64,000 bases of DNA from an uncultured Vibrio sp. (GCF_963675395.1 NZ_OY776223.1:3038001-3102000); one strand, 5' to 3'; numbered from the stretch's first letter, positions 19,952-28,902 are shown. A program made the numbers and translations. Notes: generated by a model from the sequence alone, not told the origin.

Positions 19952-20347
19952 CTATTTTGCGATAGGGCGAGGCTTACCTTGACTGTCGATAGCAACGTAA
20001 TTAAAGGTTGCGTCACACACCATAAATCGATCTTCAATACCGTCTACTTTCACGGGTTTCACCCACACTTCAAGATCAACACTCATGGAAGTACGGCCAA
20101 TATTTTTACACACACCGTAACAACAGACGACATCACCGACGCTGACAGGTTTTTTAAAAGTAATACTTGAAACTGAAACCGTGACTACACGTCCCAATGA
20201 GATTTCTTTGGCTAAAATAGCACCTGCTAAGTCAAGTTGAGACATGATCCAGCCACCAAAGATATCGCCATTCGCATTAGTATCAGCAGGCATTGCGAGG
20301 GTACGAAGCAGTAGTTGGCCTTTCGGAGAGTTAAATTCTTGGCTCAT
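19952..20347 (-). CDS. yciA: YciA acyl-CoA thioesterase
   Basis: YciA is a hotdog-fold thioesterase that hydrolyses a wide range of acyl-CoAs in the cytoplasm. The 131-residue length and the signature NANGDIFGGWIMSQLDLAGA, which includes the active-site Asn and Asp, identify it. The C-terminal stretch FMVCDATFNYVAIDSQGKPR is also typical. It sits between yciB and yciI on the same strand. A hairpin terminator separates it from yciB, so it likely has its own promoter. Confidence 0.95.
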   Translation of the reverse strand: MSQEFNSPKGQLLLRTLAMPADTNANGDIFGGWIMSQLDLAGAILAKEISLGRVVTVSVSSITFKKPVSVGDVVCCYGVCKNIGRTSMSVDLEVWVKPVKVDGIEDRFMVCDATFNYVAIDSQGKPRPIAK

Positions 20348-20488
20348 TGAGACATCCTAAATCATTAACAGCGCCTAAATGGGACCAACCCCAGTAAACA
20401 AAAGCTCCCAAACATACTAACAAACTAGTGTGATCAGCTATTTACTACGATTGATACTAGGCGCAAATTTTAATTGGAACAGTAACAA

Positions 20489-20512
20489 AACAGCGACCCG
20501 AAGGTCGCTGTT
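20489..20512. terminator. Intrinsic terminator between yciB and yciA
   Basis: A perfect 10-bp stem, AACAGCGACC and GGTCGCTGTT, encloses a CGAA tetraloop 39 bp past the yciB stop. On the minus strand it is followed by TTGTTACTG, a weak U-tract. Confidence 0.7.
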
Positions 20513-20550
20513 AATAATAAATTTGCGCAGATTATAGCAAAGCTGAACCG

Positions 20551-21114
20551 TTATTCATCTACCGAAACATCTGAGGAGTTAGTTTTCTGCTCTTTTGGAA
20601 TGTGTTTGTAGATGTAGAAGCCTGTAGCGATCATATAGCTGAATGTCGCGATCAGCAGGCCAAACACTTTAAAGTTAACCCAGACGTCCAGCGGTAGCTT
20701 GTATGCAACGTAGATATTTAAACCTGCGCAGAAAGAGAAGAAACCGACCCAAGCCCAGTTGATACGTGTCCAAATATTTTCAGGAAGGGAGATCTCTTTT
20801 CCTAGCATCCCCTTAATCGCTGATTTGCCCATCGCATGACTGACTGCAAGACCAATAGCAAATACCATGTACACAATGGTCACTTTCCATTTAATGAAGT
20901 TGTCATCGTGGAGAAAGATGGTCATGCCACCAAATACAGCCACCATCACGAAAGTGATTAACTGCATCTTTTCCACTTTTTTGTAAAGCGCGAACGTCAG
21001 AACGATTTGAATAGCGGTCGCGACGATAAGTGCCCCAGTCGCAACGTAAATGTCGTACATCTTATACAAGGCAAAGAAGACAATGAGTGGAATAAAATCA
21101 AGAATTTGCTTCAT
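20551..21114 (-). CDS. yciB: YciB inner membrane septation protein
   Basis: YciB (also called IspZ, septation protein A) is a five-helix inner membrane protein linked to envelope synthesis and cell division. The translation [20 protein letters not shown], then [17 protein letters not shown] and [20 protein letters not shown], matches the family. I chose the ATG at 21114, giving 187 residues, because the family starts MKQxLDFIPL; an ATG at 21171 would add 19 unconserved residues. It is followed by a terminator and then yciA. Confidence 0.95.
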   Translation of the reverse strand: MKQILDFIPLIVFFALYKMYDIYVATGALIVATAIQIVLTFALYKKVEKMQLITFVMVAVFGGMTIFLHDDNFIKWKVTIVYMVFAIGLAVSHAMGKSAIKGMLGKEISLPENIWTRINWAWVGFFSFCAGLNIYVAYKLPLDVWVNFKVFGLLIATFSYMIATGFYIYKHIPKEQKTNSSDVSVDE

Positions 21115-21244
21115 GTTGCAGAAAACTACCTGGTTATTGAGTTGTTCACAGTCTAGCGGAATCTCACACAATGTGAATAGCTCGAGACAATTGGATACAA
21201 AAATTGCGCGACAATGGCGGCAATCCCTGTCTCTAATTTATAGT

Positions 21245-21487
21245 TTAGGCGACATTCTGGTATTGGGGGATACGTGTTTTTACATCTTCTAAATAGCCTT
21301 CACACAAAAGGTTATTTACCGTGGTGGCAAGTTCTTCGTTGGTCATGGTCAAGGAGGAAGATTGACCTGTCATCAAGTTAAGAAATTGGTGATACTCTTC
21401 TTCGGTATAGTGACCAATACGATCCATCAATAGTGCTTTAACACCATGATGAATCAAGCTGTGATAGATGCGTCTGCTGGCTAACAT
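21245..21487 (-). CDS. Small hypothetical protein
   Basis: I do not recognise this 80-residue protein. It is largely helical (MLASRRIYHSLIHHGVKALL ... YTEEEYHQFLNLMTG ... NEELATTVNNLLCEGYLED) with no signal peptide or membrane segment. I chose the ATG at 21487 because GGGAG is 6 nt upstream; the ATG at 21493 would sit directly on the Shine-Dalgarno sequence. It lies between luxN and yciB on the same strand, 95 bp past the luxN stop, and might be co-transcribed with luxN. Confidence 0.65.
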   Translation of the reverse strand: MLASRRIYHSLIHHGVKALLMDRIGHYTEEEYHQFLNLMTGQSSSLTMTNEELATTVNNLLCEGYLEDVKTRIPQYQNVA

Positions 21488-21588
21488 CGCCATCTCCCTT
21501 CAAATTTTCTACCTATTGGGTGCGAGTACTGCTGTTTAAGTAGTTCGATTTACTTGTTTGATGACTAATTAAGCACAGATTGTACCAG

Positions 21589-24141
21589 TTATTTAACTTT
21601 ACATTTAAAAGTGTTTGGCTCAGTACCTTGGTTTTGAATGAGCCACGTTTGTATCAGATCACGTAACGCATTTAAGGTTGTTGGCTTGTTCAAACGACCA
21701 TCCATTAGGGTAGAAATTTGCGCGATCTCTGAGGCTCCTGACTCTCCTGATAGCGCAATAACCTTGATTGAAGGGGATATCGCTTTTATGCGCTGGCATG
21801 CATCGAAGCCATTCATAACTGGCATTTGCACATCCATCAGGACGAGATCGATATTGTGATACTTAACCATCTCGATAGCGGTTGCGCCGTTGTTTGCCTG
21901 TAAGCTTTTGACACTTAACTGTTTTAAATACAACTGAACTAATGTACGTTGCACCTCTTTGTCATCCACAATGAGCACTGTTGGTGCACTATTGCTGCTT
22001 TGTAAGTGTTCCATTACAAGAGGCTTAAGTTCGTTTTTTGAAGTACTTCCGTTTTCGGCGGAGACTCTAAAGGCCTCTGCTTTTGGTGTATTGGGAACGA
22101 CAGGAAAATAGAGATAGAACTTTGTGAATTCTCCTTTCACTGATTGACATTCAATTCGGCCACCAAAAGAACGCATCACACGCTGACAGTAACTCAGGCC
22201 CAGGCCACTCCCACCACTTTTTTGATAAGAAAAGAAGTCGTCAAAGATCTTGTTCAGAATCGTATTATCAATACCAGGCCCTGAATCACGAAAGATCAGT
22301 ATGTTCTCATATGGCCCAGTTTGAGTGCGTATGTCAATTTGACTCGACGGATAAGAGTCAAAGTAGTAAACCGCATTGCGAATCAAGTTGAAAACAACGA
22401 AGTTAAACAGAGTTTCATTTAACATCACAACAAAATCATCTTGTTGGGGAAGCTGGATCCTTTCTATGATTTTCTCGTTCTCAAAACCATAGCGAGTTAT
22501 CGCTAGGTGAACAGCCTGATGAATAGAGGTCGTCACCTGAGGCTCTTGTTCCGGTGATGTGTCACTGACTTCTCTTAGTATGATGTCGATGGCCTGTTGA
22601 CCAAGTTGAATTGCTGCTTGACCTTTGTCGATGTCGCGTTTCAGTGTTTCTGATGACAACTGAGAATTAATATGTTGCGCTAGGATTTCAAATTGCAATT
22701 GCACTTGCGTAAGAGGGTTGCGCATTTCATGAGCGATGGAGTGGGCGAGAGCACGACTTTGACGGACGTTTCTATCCGCTTCAATTGTGCTTTGTACGCG
22801 AGTCAGTAGCGTTTGTAACGCGGAAATTTCTTCGTTAGAAAACAGCTTTTGGTTTCTCTTATGGGAACAAATCAAAAGGTGAGAGACCGTTCGGCTATGA
22901 CCATACAGCGGCATGACAAGCGCGGTTTCACTAGAGCGCATCCTATTGTAGAGTTTTCTCAATGCGCTTCCGTTTGCTGAGGTGAACTTTATCTCTTCAG
23001 ACAATTCATCAAGTAGCAGGACCGATTTGTCAGAATGCAGATAGCTTTCATAAAAGGTTTCCGAGTAGTGGCTATTGACCAACTGCAGTTTGTCTTTGGG
23101 TATATCGAGTAATACCCCTAGTTTTTCCATCGCATCATCGATGGAACGCTTAAATTCATCCTCCAGAGCTAGAATTTGTTGAACCGGAGTTTGCTTTTTA
23201 AAATAGACAATATACGACACCAAGCGGCTCACCCGACGATAGAGCCAGTGCCAGCTAATACCAACTAGCGCGCAGATCGGAATAGAGATTAGCCATTGGT
23301 TGCCCTCGGTTATAGGAATCAATACTGCACCTAAAGGTAATACAAAAATACCGCACACCAGTAACGCGCTGGTGGCTATGTAGGCGAGATATTTTGCACT
23401 ATAGAACCGTGAGGTGAGTAGAGCGTAGCCAAAAAATAGCATTTCACTGATGGAGAGTGCTGGAGGTAACCATGTCAGTGTAAAGTCACCCAGAAAATAG
23501 GTCATTCCGAGATGGATGGCGGTAGTCGACAGCATGAATACCAAGATTCCAGCAATCATGTAGTTGCTTTTAGCCAGCACTAGTTTGCTACTGTTGACCC
23601 GCATTCGGGCAAGGTTGATCAGCGTAAGAACAATCAACGCCAGAATGGAGGTGAAGAAGTAACCGGTGTGAGAGCCGAATTCAATCGCAAATGCACTAGG
23701 CCCTTGAATAGAGACATCGGCTACTGTTAGCTCCGGACGCAAGTTTATAAAAAGTGCATACCCTGAAAGCAGGGAAAACATCAGCTGTTGCCAACTTTTT
23801 ACTTTCGTCTTTTTTTGCTCGACGAGTAACTGACAAGAAAAGTAATACGCAAAGGCAAAAGAGAAGAAGGCAGCAAGGTTAGCCAACTTCGCCATGAAGA
23901 TGCCGCCCTCGGAGCCAAATTTGACCAATAGATCAGTATGAAAATAGGCATTACTGCCGATCCAGATAATGATGCAGGCAGAGTATGCGATGTAGGGCGC
24001 ATGGTGGGTGCCTATAACGCGCTCGTTCCTATTTTTCAGGCGATAGCAATAGTACAGCAGCCATAGGAGAACAGCGGCTACAGTGACATATAATGTAATG
24101 GCTTTCGGATAAAGCAGACCTGCCAAACCAAAGTCAAACAT
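21589..24141 (-). CDS. luxN: LuxN, hybrid sensor kinase for the AI-1 autoinducer
   Basis: LuxN is the inner-membrane receptor for HAI-1 (3-hydroxy-C4-homoserine lactone) in V. harveyi; it passes phosphate through LuxU to LuxO. The 850 residues follow the known 849-residue protein closely: nine N-terminal membrane helices, kinase domain with His471 (SIAHEMRNPLTQ), N-box FNLIRNA, G-boxes DSGPGID and GSGLGLS, and a receiver with Asp770 (LVLMDVQMPVMNG). Residues reported to shape the ligand pocket are kept: N133, F155, F162, F163, T206, T214. The protein therefore looks functional. Its start overlaps the stop of an 88-codon frame by 8 nt, in the place where luxM normally lies; no luxM synthase gene is present nearby. 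Confidence 0.95.
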   Translation of the reverse strand: MFDFGLAGLLYPKAITLYVTVAAVLLWLLYYCYRLKNRNERVIGTHHAPYIAYSACIIIWIGSNAYFHTDLLVKFGSEGGIFMAKLANLAAFFSFAFAYYFSCQLLVEQKKTKVKSWQQLMFSLLSGYALFINLRPELTVADVSIQGPSAFAIEFGSHTGYFFTSILALIVLTLINLARMRVNSSKLVLAKSNYMIAGILVFMLSTTAIHLGMTYFLGDFTLTWLPPALSISEMLFFGYALLTSRFYSAKYLAYIATSALLVCGIFVLPLGAVLIPITEGNQWLISIPICALVGISWHWLYRRVSRLVSYIVYFKKQTPVQQILALEDEFKRSIDDAMEKLGVLLDIPKDKLQLVNSHYSETFYESYLHSDKSVLLLDELSEEIKFTSANGSALRKLYNRMRSSETALVMPLYGHSRTVSHLLICSHKRNQKLFSNEEISALQTLLTRVQSTIEADRNVRQSRALAHSIAHEMRNPLTQVQLQFEILAQHINSQLSSETLKRDIDKGQAAIQLGQQAIDIILREVSDTSPEQEPQVTTSIHQAVHLAITRYGFENEKIIERIQLPQQDDFVVMLNETLFNFVVFNLIRNAVYYFDSYPSSQIDIRTQTGPYENILIFRDSGPGIDNTILNKIFDDFFSYQKSGGSGLGLSYCQRVMRSFGGRIECQSVKGEFTKFYLYFPVVPNTPKAEAFRVSAENGSTSKNELKPLVMEHLQSSNSAPTVLIVDDKEVQRTLVQLYLKQLSVKSLQANNGATAIEMVKYHNIDLVLMDVQMPVMNGFDACQRIKAISPSIKVIALSGESGASEIAQISTLMDGRLNKPTTLNALRDLIQTWLIQNQGTEPNTFKCKVK

Positions 24142-24400
24142 TCTGGCTCACCTGTAGACGAAGTCTGTGTTGTCGATCAGGGTACTTTGCATGGAACAAT
24201 ACCCAGGAAGTTTGCGATTTTGTGCACCATTTATTGATAACAATACGGGTAAAGCCAGTCACGCTACTGCTGAGAAAACATAAGGACAGTAGTAAGCAGT
24301 AGAGGGCTGTACGATGAACGACTTCATGTGCAACATTCTGATTTTTATAAATAGACCAATCTGTATGGGAGATCAGGTCTAAAGATAACTTTAGACTCAT
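24134..24400 (-). pseudogene. Short frame in the luxM position, possible luxM remnant
   Basis: An 88-codon frame starts MSLKLSLDLISHTDWS at an ATG (24400) with AGG seven nt upstream; a GTG at 24415 would add five residues. It ends in a TGA that overlaps the luxN ATG. In V. harveyi the roughly 400-residue AI-1 synthase LuxM is encoded immediately upstream of luxN. This frame is far too short to be a synthase, and no other part of luxM follows. The helical amphipathic character would suit the N-terminal part of LuxM joined to its last codons by an internal deletion, but I cannot recall the LuxM sequence well enough to prove it. It may simply be a leader that couples translation to luxN. Confidence 0.4.
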
Positions 24401-24430
24401 GAGACAACCTAGCACTGATAATTTTTATAT

Positions 24431-24460
24431 TTTATAGGTGGGTTATATCACGTTATGCAA
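24431..24460 (-). promoter_or_regulatory. Predicted sigma-70 promoter for luxN
   Basis: On the minus strand TTGCAT and TATAAA are separated by 18 bp, about 30 bp before the short frame that precedes luxN. The upstream symporter gene ends in its own terminator, so luxN needs a promoter here. Confidence 0.5.
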
Positions 24461-24510
24461 TTTATGCTACCAGTTTCTGTTTGTATGGTTACCTAATGCA
24501 AAAGTTGGAC

Positions 24511-24540
24511 AAAAAAAAGCCGCCCGCTTAGAGCGACTTT
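24511..24540 (-). terminator. Intrinsic terminator of the symporter gene
   Basis: On the minus strand AAAGTCGCTC pairs with GGGCGGCTTT (two G-U pairs) around a 5-nt loop, followed by eight T in all. It lies 20 bp after the symporter stop. Confidence 0.85.
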
Positions 24541-24560
24541 GAAAAATAGCGTAAAGAAAA

Positions 24561-25823
24561 TTAAGCGTCTTGCTTGCTCAGCTCAACTTCTTTTTCTGTT
24601 TGAACTTCTTCTTCTACAAGAGCGTCAACAATAACCGCACATGCCGCATCACCAGTGATGTTCAGAGCGGTACGAATCATATCGAAGATACGGTCAAGAG
24701 CGAATAATAGTGGCAGGCCTTCAATTGGAATGCCAGCCGCTAGCAGAACCGCAACAACCAAGAATGAAGGACCAGGTACACCTGCCTGACCAACCGCACC
24801 AAGAGTAGAAGTGACGATAATAGCGATGTAAGCGCCCATGCCCAGATCAATGTTAAACAACTGAGCGAAGAAGATGGCTACCAAGCCGTAGTAGATTGCG
24901 TTACCCGACATGTTGATCGTTGCACCAAGAGGCAGAACGAACGAAGCTGTAGAGTTTCTAACGCCCAGATCTTTTTCACAAGTGTCCATCGTTACTGGCA
25001 GCGTCGCCATTGAAGACGCTGTTGATAGTGCAACTGCTTGTGGTTTCTTCATTGAAGAAAGGAACTTCTTCGCTGATGTCTTAGTAAAAATATGAACCAT
25101 CGCTGGGTAAACAACGAAACCGAAGATTAGGATTGCTGCTACATAGACCACGAACAGTTTGAATACAACCATTAGTGCGCCAAAACCAAACGTACCAACC
25201 GCTTCAGCCATCAGGCCAAATACACCGATAGGCGCAATGACCATCACTTTGTTGATCATCCAAACCATTGCGTCAACAATGCAGTTTACACCGTTGATGA
25301 TAGGATCACGGCGTTCTTTAGTCTGTTGAGAAATCGCAATACCAAAGAACATACAGAAAACTAGAATCTGTAGGATGTTCGCGTCATTCAGTGACTGGAA
25401 AACGTTGGTTGGGATCATACCTGTGATGGTAGCCCAGAAAGTTGGCAGCTCACCTTTAGATGCGTATTCAGCTGAGAACATGCCTTCAACGCCAGAAACG
25501 TCGATGCCGATGCCCGGTTGGAATACTTCACCCATAAATAGAGCAAGTGCGACTGCAAGAGCAGATGTTAGACCAAAGTAACCTAGTGTTACTAAGCCAA
25601 CTTTACCTGCAGACTGGCTATTACCAAGACCTGCAGCACCAGAAATCAAAGCGACAGCAACCAATGGGATTACTAGCATTTTGATTAGGTTGATAAAGAT
25701 AGCACCAAGTGGCGCGAAGACCGTAGCGTCGTGACCCATTAGAGCACCAACGGCGGTACCCACGATCATTGCAATGACGACTTGCACGCCAATGTTGTTT
25801 AGCAAACTCTTTTCTTTTAACAC
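24561..25823 (-). CDS. Dicarboxylate/amino acid:cation symporter (DAACS family)
   Basis: This inner-membrane secondary transporter is of the GltP/DctA (SLC1-like) family, driven by Na+ or H+. Family landmarks are the serine-rich re-entrant loop STASSMATLPVTMDT, the TM7 motif written NMSGNAIY here rather than the usual NMDGT, and the TM8 stretch LDRIFDMIRTALNITGDA with Asp and Arg for substrate. The NMSGN variant marks the subfamily often annotated simply as dicarboxylate/amino acid transporter. I prefer the GTG at 25823 (420 residues, VLKEKSLLNN) because AGGGG lies 9 nt upstream; an ATG at 25874 would add 17 residues. The C-terminal tail is acidic (VEEEVQTEKEVELSKQDA). Substrate is uncertain; glutamate, aspartate or serine are candidates. 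Confidence 0.9.
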   Translation of the reverse strand: MLKEKSLLNNIGVQVVIAMIVGTAVGALMGHDATVFAPLGAIFINLIKMLVIPLVAVALISGAAGLGNSQSAGKVGLVTLGYFGLTSALAVALALFMGEVFQPGIGIDVSGVEGMFSAEYASKGELPTFWATITGMIPTNVFQSLNDANILQILVFCMFFGIAISQQTKERRDPIINGVNCIVDAMVWMINKVMVIAPIGVFGLMAEAVGTFGFGALMVVFKLFVVYVAAILIFGFVVYPAMVHIFTKTSAKKFLSSMKKPQAVALSTASSMATLPVTMDTCEKDLGVRNSTASFVLPLGATINMSGNAIYYGLVAIFFAQLFNIDLGMGAYIAIIVTSTLGAVGQAGVPGPSFLVVAVLLAAGIPIEGLPLLFALDRIFDMIRTALNITGDAACAVIVDALVEEEVQTEKEVELSKQDA

Positions 25824-25874
25824 TTCCGTAACCCCTGTGCTAATAAAATGTAAAATCCTAAAATTACACGCCAT

Positions 25875-26371
25875 ATATAGTTAAATAAATGGAGAATAAT
25901 TTCGCCCTCGCTTTTTACACTTATCATTCACAATTGGCAATTGTTAAACAGGGTTATTGACGAAATAATCGATATTTTATTGACGAGTGCTAACTTTTTG
26001 CGCAATAGCAAACGTTTGCTATTTGGTTTTGATATGAAGAAATGGGTTTTTCATTGGTCTGGATAATGGTTTGGACGTTTGACGATTAAATGTTTGTTAA
26101 CACTTTGTTTTTCGCTGCTTGGTTGGAAAAGATCGTATTTATTGACTGATATTTTTGACAATAAATAGGAGGCAAGCTCACATTTTAGTGAATTCACGTT
26201 TAATAATGTTAAATATTTTACATTCTTAGTACGCTGACTCTTGTAAATATAATGTTAATGAGTGGTAAATTGAAGATGTAAAGAACCTTCGAAAGCCACT
26301 CTATCATTAAATTTTTGTTGTTGAATCCTTAAGAACAACGTGAATGCCAATAATCTAGAGGTGGAGTCATT
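25875..26371. other. Intergenic gap, divergent promoter region
   Basis: This AT-rich gap of nearly 500 bp separates the divergent symporter and acyl-CoA ligase genes and must hold promoters for both. It includes the 20-bp palindrome at 26004-26023. No FadR-like TGGTNNNACCA site was seen before the ligase gene. No small gene is convincing. Confidence 0.5.
26004..26023. promoter_or_regulatory. 20-bp perfect palindrome resembling a PurR operator
   Basis: AATAGCAAACGTTTGCTATT is a perfect palindrome. Its central 12 bp, GCAAACGTTTGC, equal the core of the PurR consensus ACGCAAACGTTTGCGT. It lies 180 bp before the preferred symporter start and 348 bp before the ligase start, so it is more likely to act on the symporter. 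Another LacI/GalR-family regulator is also possible. Confidence 0.55.
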
Positions 26372-27913
26372 ATGATGAATCTTGCTGCTGCGCTGCAGCG
26401 AAATGCTGCCAGTAAGCCTGATAAGACAGCGTTGATATGCGGTGACTTGGAAATTTCTTATTCTCAATTTGATGCGATCGCAGGCAAAATTGCTGCGTCG
26501 TTGATCAACCACGGCGTCAAACCGGGTGACCGAGTCGCATTGTCGTGTCCGAATTTGCCTTTCTTTGCGTTTATTTATTTCGCTGTGCAGAAAGCCGGTG
26601 CCGTTGCCGTACCTCTGAATGTATTGTTGAAAGCGAGAGAAATCAAGTATCACCTAGAAGACTCAGACGCTAAGTTTTATTTCTGCTTTGAAGGCACGCC
26701 AGAGTTGCCAATGGCAAGAGAAGGTGTGAAAGCTTTTAAGGAAGTTGACACCTGTGAAAACATGATTGTCATGACCCAGTCACAGGCTGACTTAGAGTGG
26801 GGGGGTGTGCCAACACTTAATGCCTTTATTCGTGACGTTGAACCGCTAGCTGACTACGTGCCACGTAATGCGGATGACACCTGTGTTGTGTTGTACACAT
26901 CTGGTACGACCGGATTGCCGAAAGGTGCGGAATTAACGCAACAAAACATTGTCATGAACGCGATTGTTGGGCAAAACGTCATGGCAGCTCAAGGGGACGA
27001 TGTACACTTAGTGACCTTGCCTCTATTCCACACATTTGGCCAAACCGTGCACTTGAATGCAAGTGTGTTGAGTGGTGCAACTCTCGTTCTTGTACCTCGA
27101 TTTGAACCGTCTCATGTCCTTGAATTAATCGAAAAACACAAGGTAACCATTTTTGCTGGTGTGCCAACGATGTATATCGGACTGCTTCATGCGGACACAA
27201 ATTATGATATCTCGTCGTTACGCGTGGCGGCAAGTGGTGGTTCATCGTTACCTACTGAAGTGTTCCGTGCGTTTGAAGAAAAGTTCAACGTGCCTATTTT
27301 GGAAGGTTACGGTTTATCTGAAACCAGCCCTATTGCCTGTTTCAACCATTTAGACCAAGAGCGAATTCCTGGTTCCGTTGGTCAGCCGATTCAAGGTGTA
27401 GAGGTTAAGCTTGTCGACCTAGAGGGTAATCACGTCCCTGTGGGTGAAGAGGGTGAAATCATCGTACGCGGTCACAATGTAATGAAAGGTTACTTGGATC
27501 GCCCAGAGGTAACCGAGTCGGTACTGAAAAACGGCTGGTTCCACACTGGTGATGTTGGTCGATTCGATGAAGCTGGCAACTTGTACATTGTGGATCGAAT
27601 TAAAGATTTGATTATTCGTGGTGGCTTTAACGTTTACCCGCGTGAAATTGAAGAAGTGTTCATGACACACCCTGCTGTTGCGATGGTCGCGGTGATCGGT
27701 ATTCCTCATCAAGAGTATGGAGAGGAAATTAAGGCTTACGTGGTTTTGAAACCCGATCAGGAAATCGAAGCTGCGGAGCTTCAGGCGTGGGGACGTGAAC
27801 ACTTAGCGGCATTTAAATACCCTCGCTTTGTCGAGATTCGAGACCAGCTTCCGATGAGTGCCACGGGTAAAATCTTAAAGCGCGAATTAAAAGCAGAACT
27901 TAAAGTCGCTTAA
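26372..27913 (+). CDS. AMP-binding long-chain acyl-CoA ligase
   Basis: This 513-residue adenylate-forming enzyme should activate a fatty acid with ATP to acyl-AMP and transfer it to CoA. It shows the P-loop-like VVLYTSGTTGLPKGAELTQ, the LEGYGLSETSP motif (A5), WFHTGDVGRFDE (A7), and the C-terminal catalytic lysine in SATGKILKRELK. It is shorter than E. coli FadD (561) and closer to the FadD-like 500-520-residue group, so I do not give a symbol. AGGTGG lies 7-9 nt before two adjacent ATGs. It is monocistronic with a strong terminator. Chain-length preference cannot be read from sequence. Confidence 0.9.
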   Translation: MMNLAAALQRNAASKPDKTALICGDLEISYSQFDAIAGKIAASLINHGVKPGDRVALSCPNLPFFAFIYFAVQKAGAVAVPLNVLLKAREIKYHLEDSDAKFYFCFEGTPELPMAREGVKAFKEVDTCENMIVMTQSQADLEWGGVPTLNAFIRDVEPLADYVPRNADDTCVVLYTSGTTGLPKGAELTQQNIVMNAIVGQNVMAAQGDDVHLVTLPLFHTFGQTVHLNASVLSGATLVLVPRFEPSHVLELIEKHKVTIFAGVPTMYIGLLHADTNYDISSLRVAASGGSSLPTEVFRAFEEKFNVPILEGYGLSETSPIACFNHLDQERIPGSVGQPIQGVEVKLVDLEGNHVPVGEEGEIIVRGHNVMKGYLDRPEVTESVLKNGWFHTGDVGRFDEAGNLYIVDRIKDLIIRGGFNVYPREIEEVFMTHPAVAMVAVIGIPHQEYGEEIKAYVVLKPDQEIEAAELQAWGREHLAAFKYPRFVEIRDQLPMSATGKILKRELKAELKVA

Positions 27914-27929
27914 AGCGCTGTTAAATTCT

Positions 27930-27957
27930 AAAGCCAGCTGACTCAGCTGGCTTTTTT
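27930..27957 (+). terminator. Intrinsic terminator of the acyl-CoA ligase gene
   Basis: AAAGCCAGCT and AGCTGGCTTT form a perfect 10-bp stem around GACTC, followed by TTT, 17 bp after the stop. Confidence 0.88.
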
Positions 27958-27992
27958 GCCTTCCAATACACGGAGCGATACAGCCGTCGGGG

Positions 27993-28685
27993 TTATTCGA
28001 GTTGTTTAAGGTACTCTTCCATCTCTAACGGATTGGGAATCGTGATGCTCCCGTAACTCAGAGTCAGTATGCCCAAGCTTTCCATTTTCTTTAATACTTT
28101 GTGTACGCTTTGGCGGGTGAGTCCCATCATGTTGGCGATGTGTTCTCTTGTTACACGCACCACACACGGCTCTGCGTTTATTGCCCGATTGGTTTGATAA
28201 GTCGCGAGTAAAAGTAACCGGCGACCAATACGCTCTTCAATCCCTCGTATTGCATCGTCTTCTATAACGGATATCGCCGACCATAGTCTTCGACTCATCA
28301 GATTCAGAATGACTGGATAACTTTGCGGGTACTTAGCCAGCAACTGAAGGAACTTATCCCCTTGTAGCTCTAGGAGTGTCACGTCGGAATGAGCCGTTGC
28401 TCCGAATATACGCGGCATGCCGGGCGAGAAAACATTGTCTCCGAACCAGCCGCCCGCATCGAAAATCATTAACGTGACTTCCTTGCCTTTTGTACTTATC
28501 GAGTTGACTCTTACTGCTCCTTTAGCAATGACCATCAGAGATGATTGTTTATCGCCTTTACTGCAGATGAGCGCTTTTTCATCGAAATGCCGGGTCCTTG
28601 CAATTTGTACCGCGTCATTGATGCCCTCTTCAGGTAATCCAGATAGTACAGGGCATTGAAGCAACAACTTTTTTAACTCTTCCAT
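27993..28685 (-). CDS. Crp/Fnr-family transcription regulator
   Basis: The 230-residue protein has an N-terminal cyclic-nucleotide-binding-like beta barrel (about 15-130: KALICSKGDKQSSLMVIAKG ... MIFDAGGWFGDNVFS) and a C-terminal winged helix-turn-helix (VTREHIANMMGLTRQSVHKVLKKME). It lacks the FNR N-terminal cysteine cluster and does not show the full CRP cAMP-contact set, so the effector is unknown. It is convergent with the acyl-CoA ligase gene and could regulate that gene, but no evidence links them. It appears to be a single-gene unit. Confidence 0.9.
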   Translation of the reverse strand: MEELKKLLLQCPVLSGLPEEGINDAVQIARTRHFDEKALICSKGDKQSSLMVIAKGAVRVNSISTKGKEVTLMIFDAGGWFGDNVFSPGMPRIFGATAHSDVTLLELQGDKFLQLLAKYPQSYPVILNLMSRRLWSAISVIEDDAIRGIEERIGRRLLLLATYQTNRAINAEPCVVRVTREHIANMMGLTRQSVHKVLKKMESLGILTLSYGSITIPNPLEMEEYLKQLE

Positions 28686-28902
28686 GTCGGTACCTTAATG
28701 CAGCACTGTTAGCTGGGCTATTTTAACATTTTATAATTCAATGCACTCAAGGGGCTTGTCTCGTTAGAAGGTTATAATCTGAATTTGTGATGGATCTCTA
28801 TTTCAGTGGGCATCATTTGTTTAGGCAGTGGTTTGTTTGGGAACGGGTTTACCTGAGAAGTCATTGGTCAAAATAGAGAGCTTCCTCGTTTATCGGCCAA
28901 AC

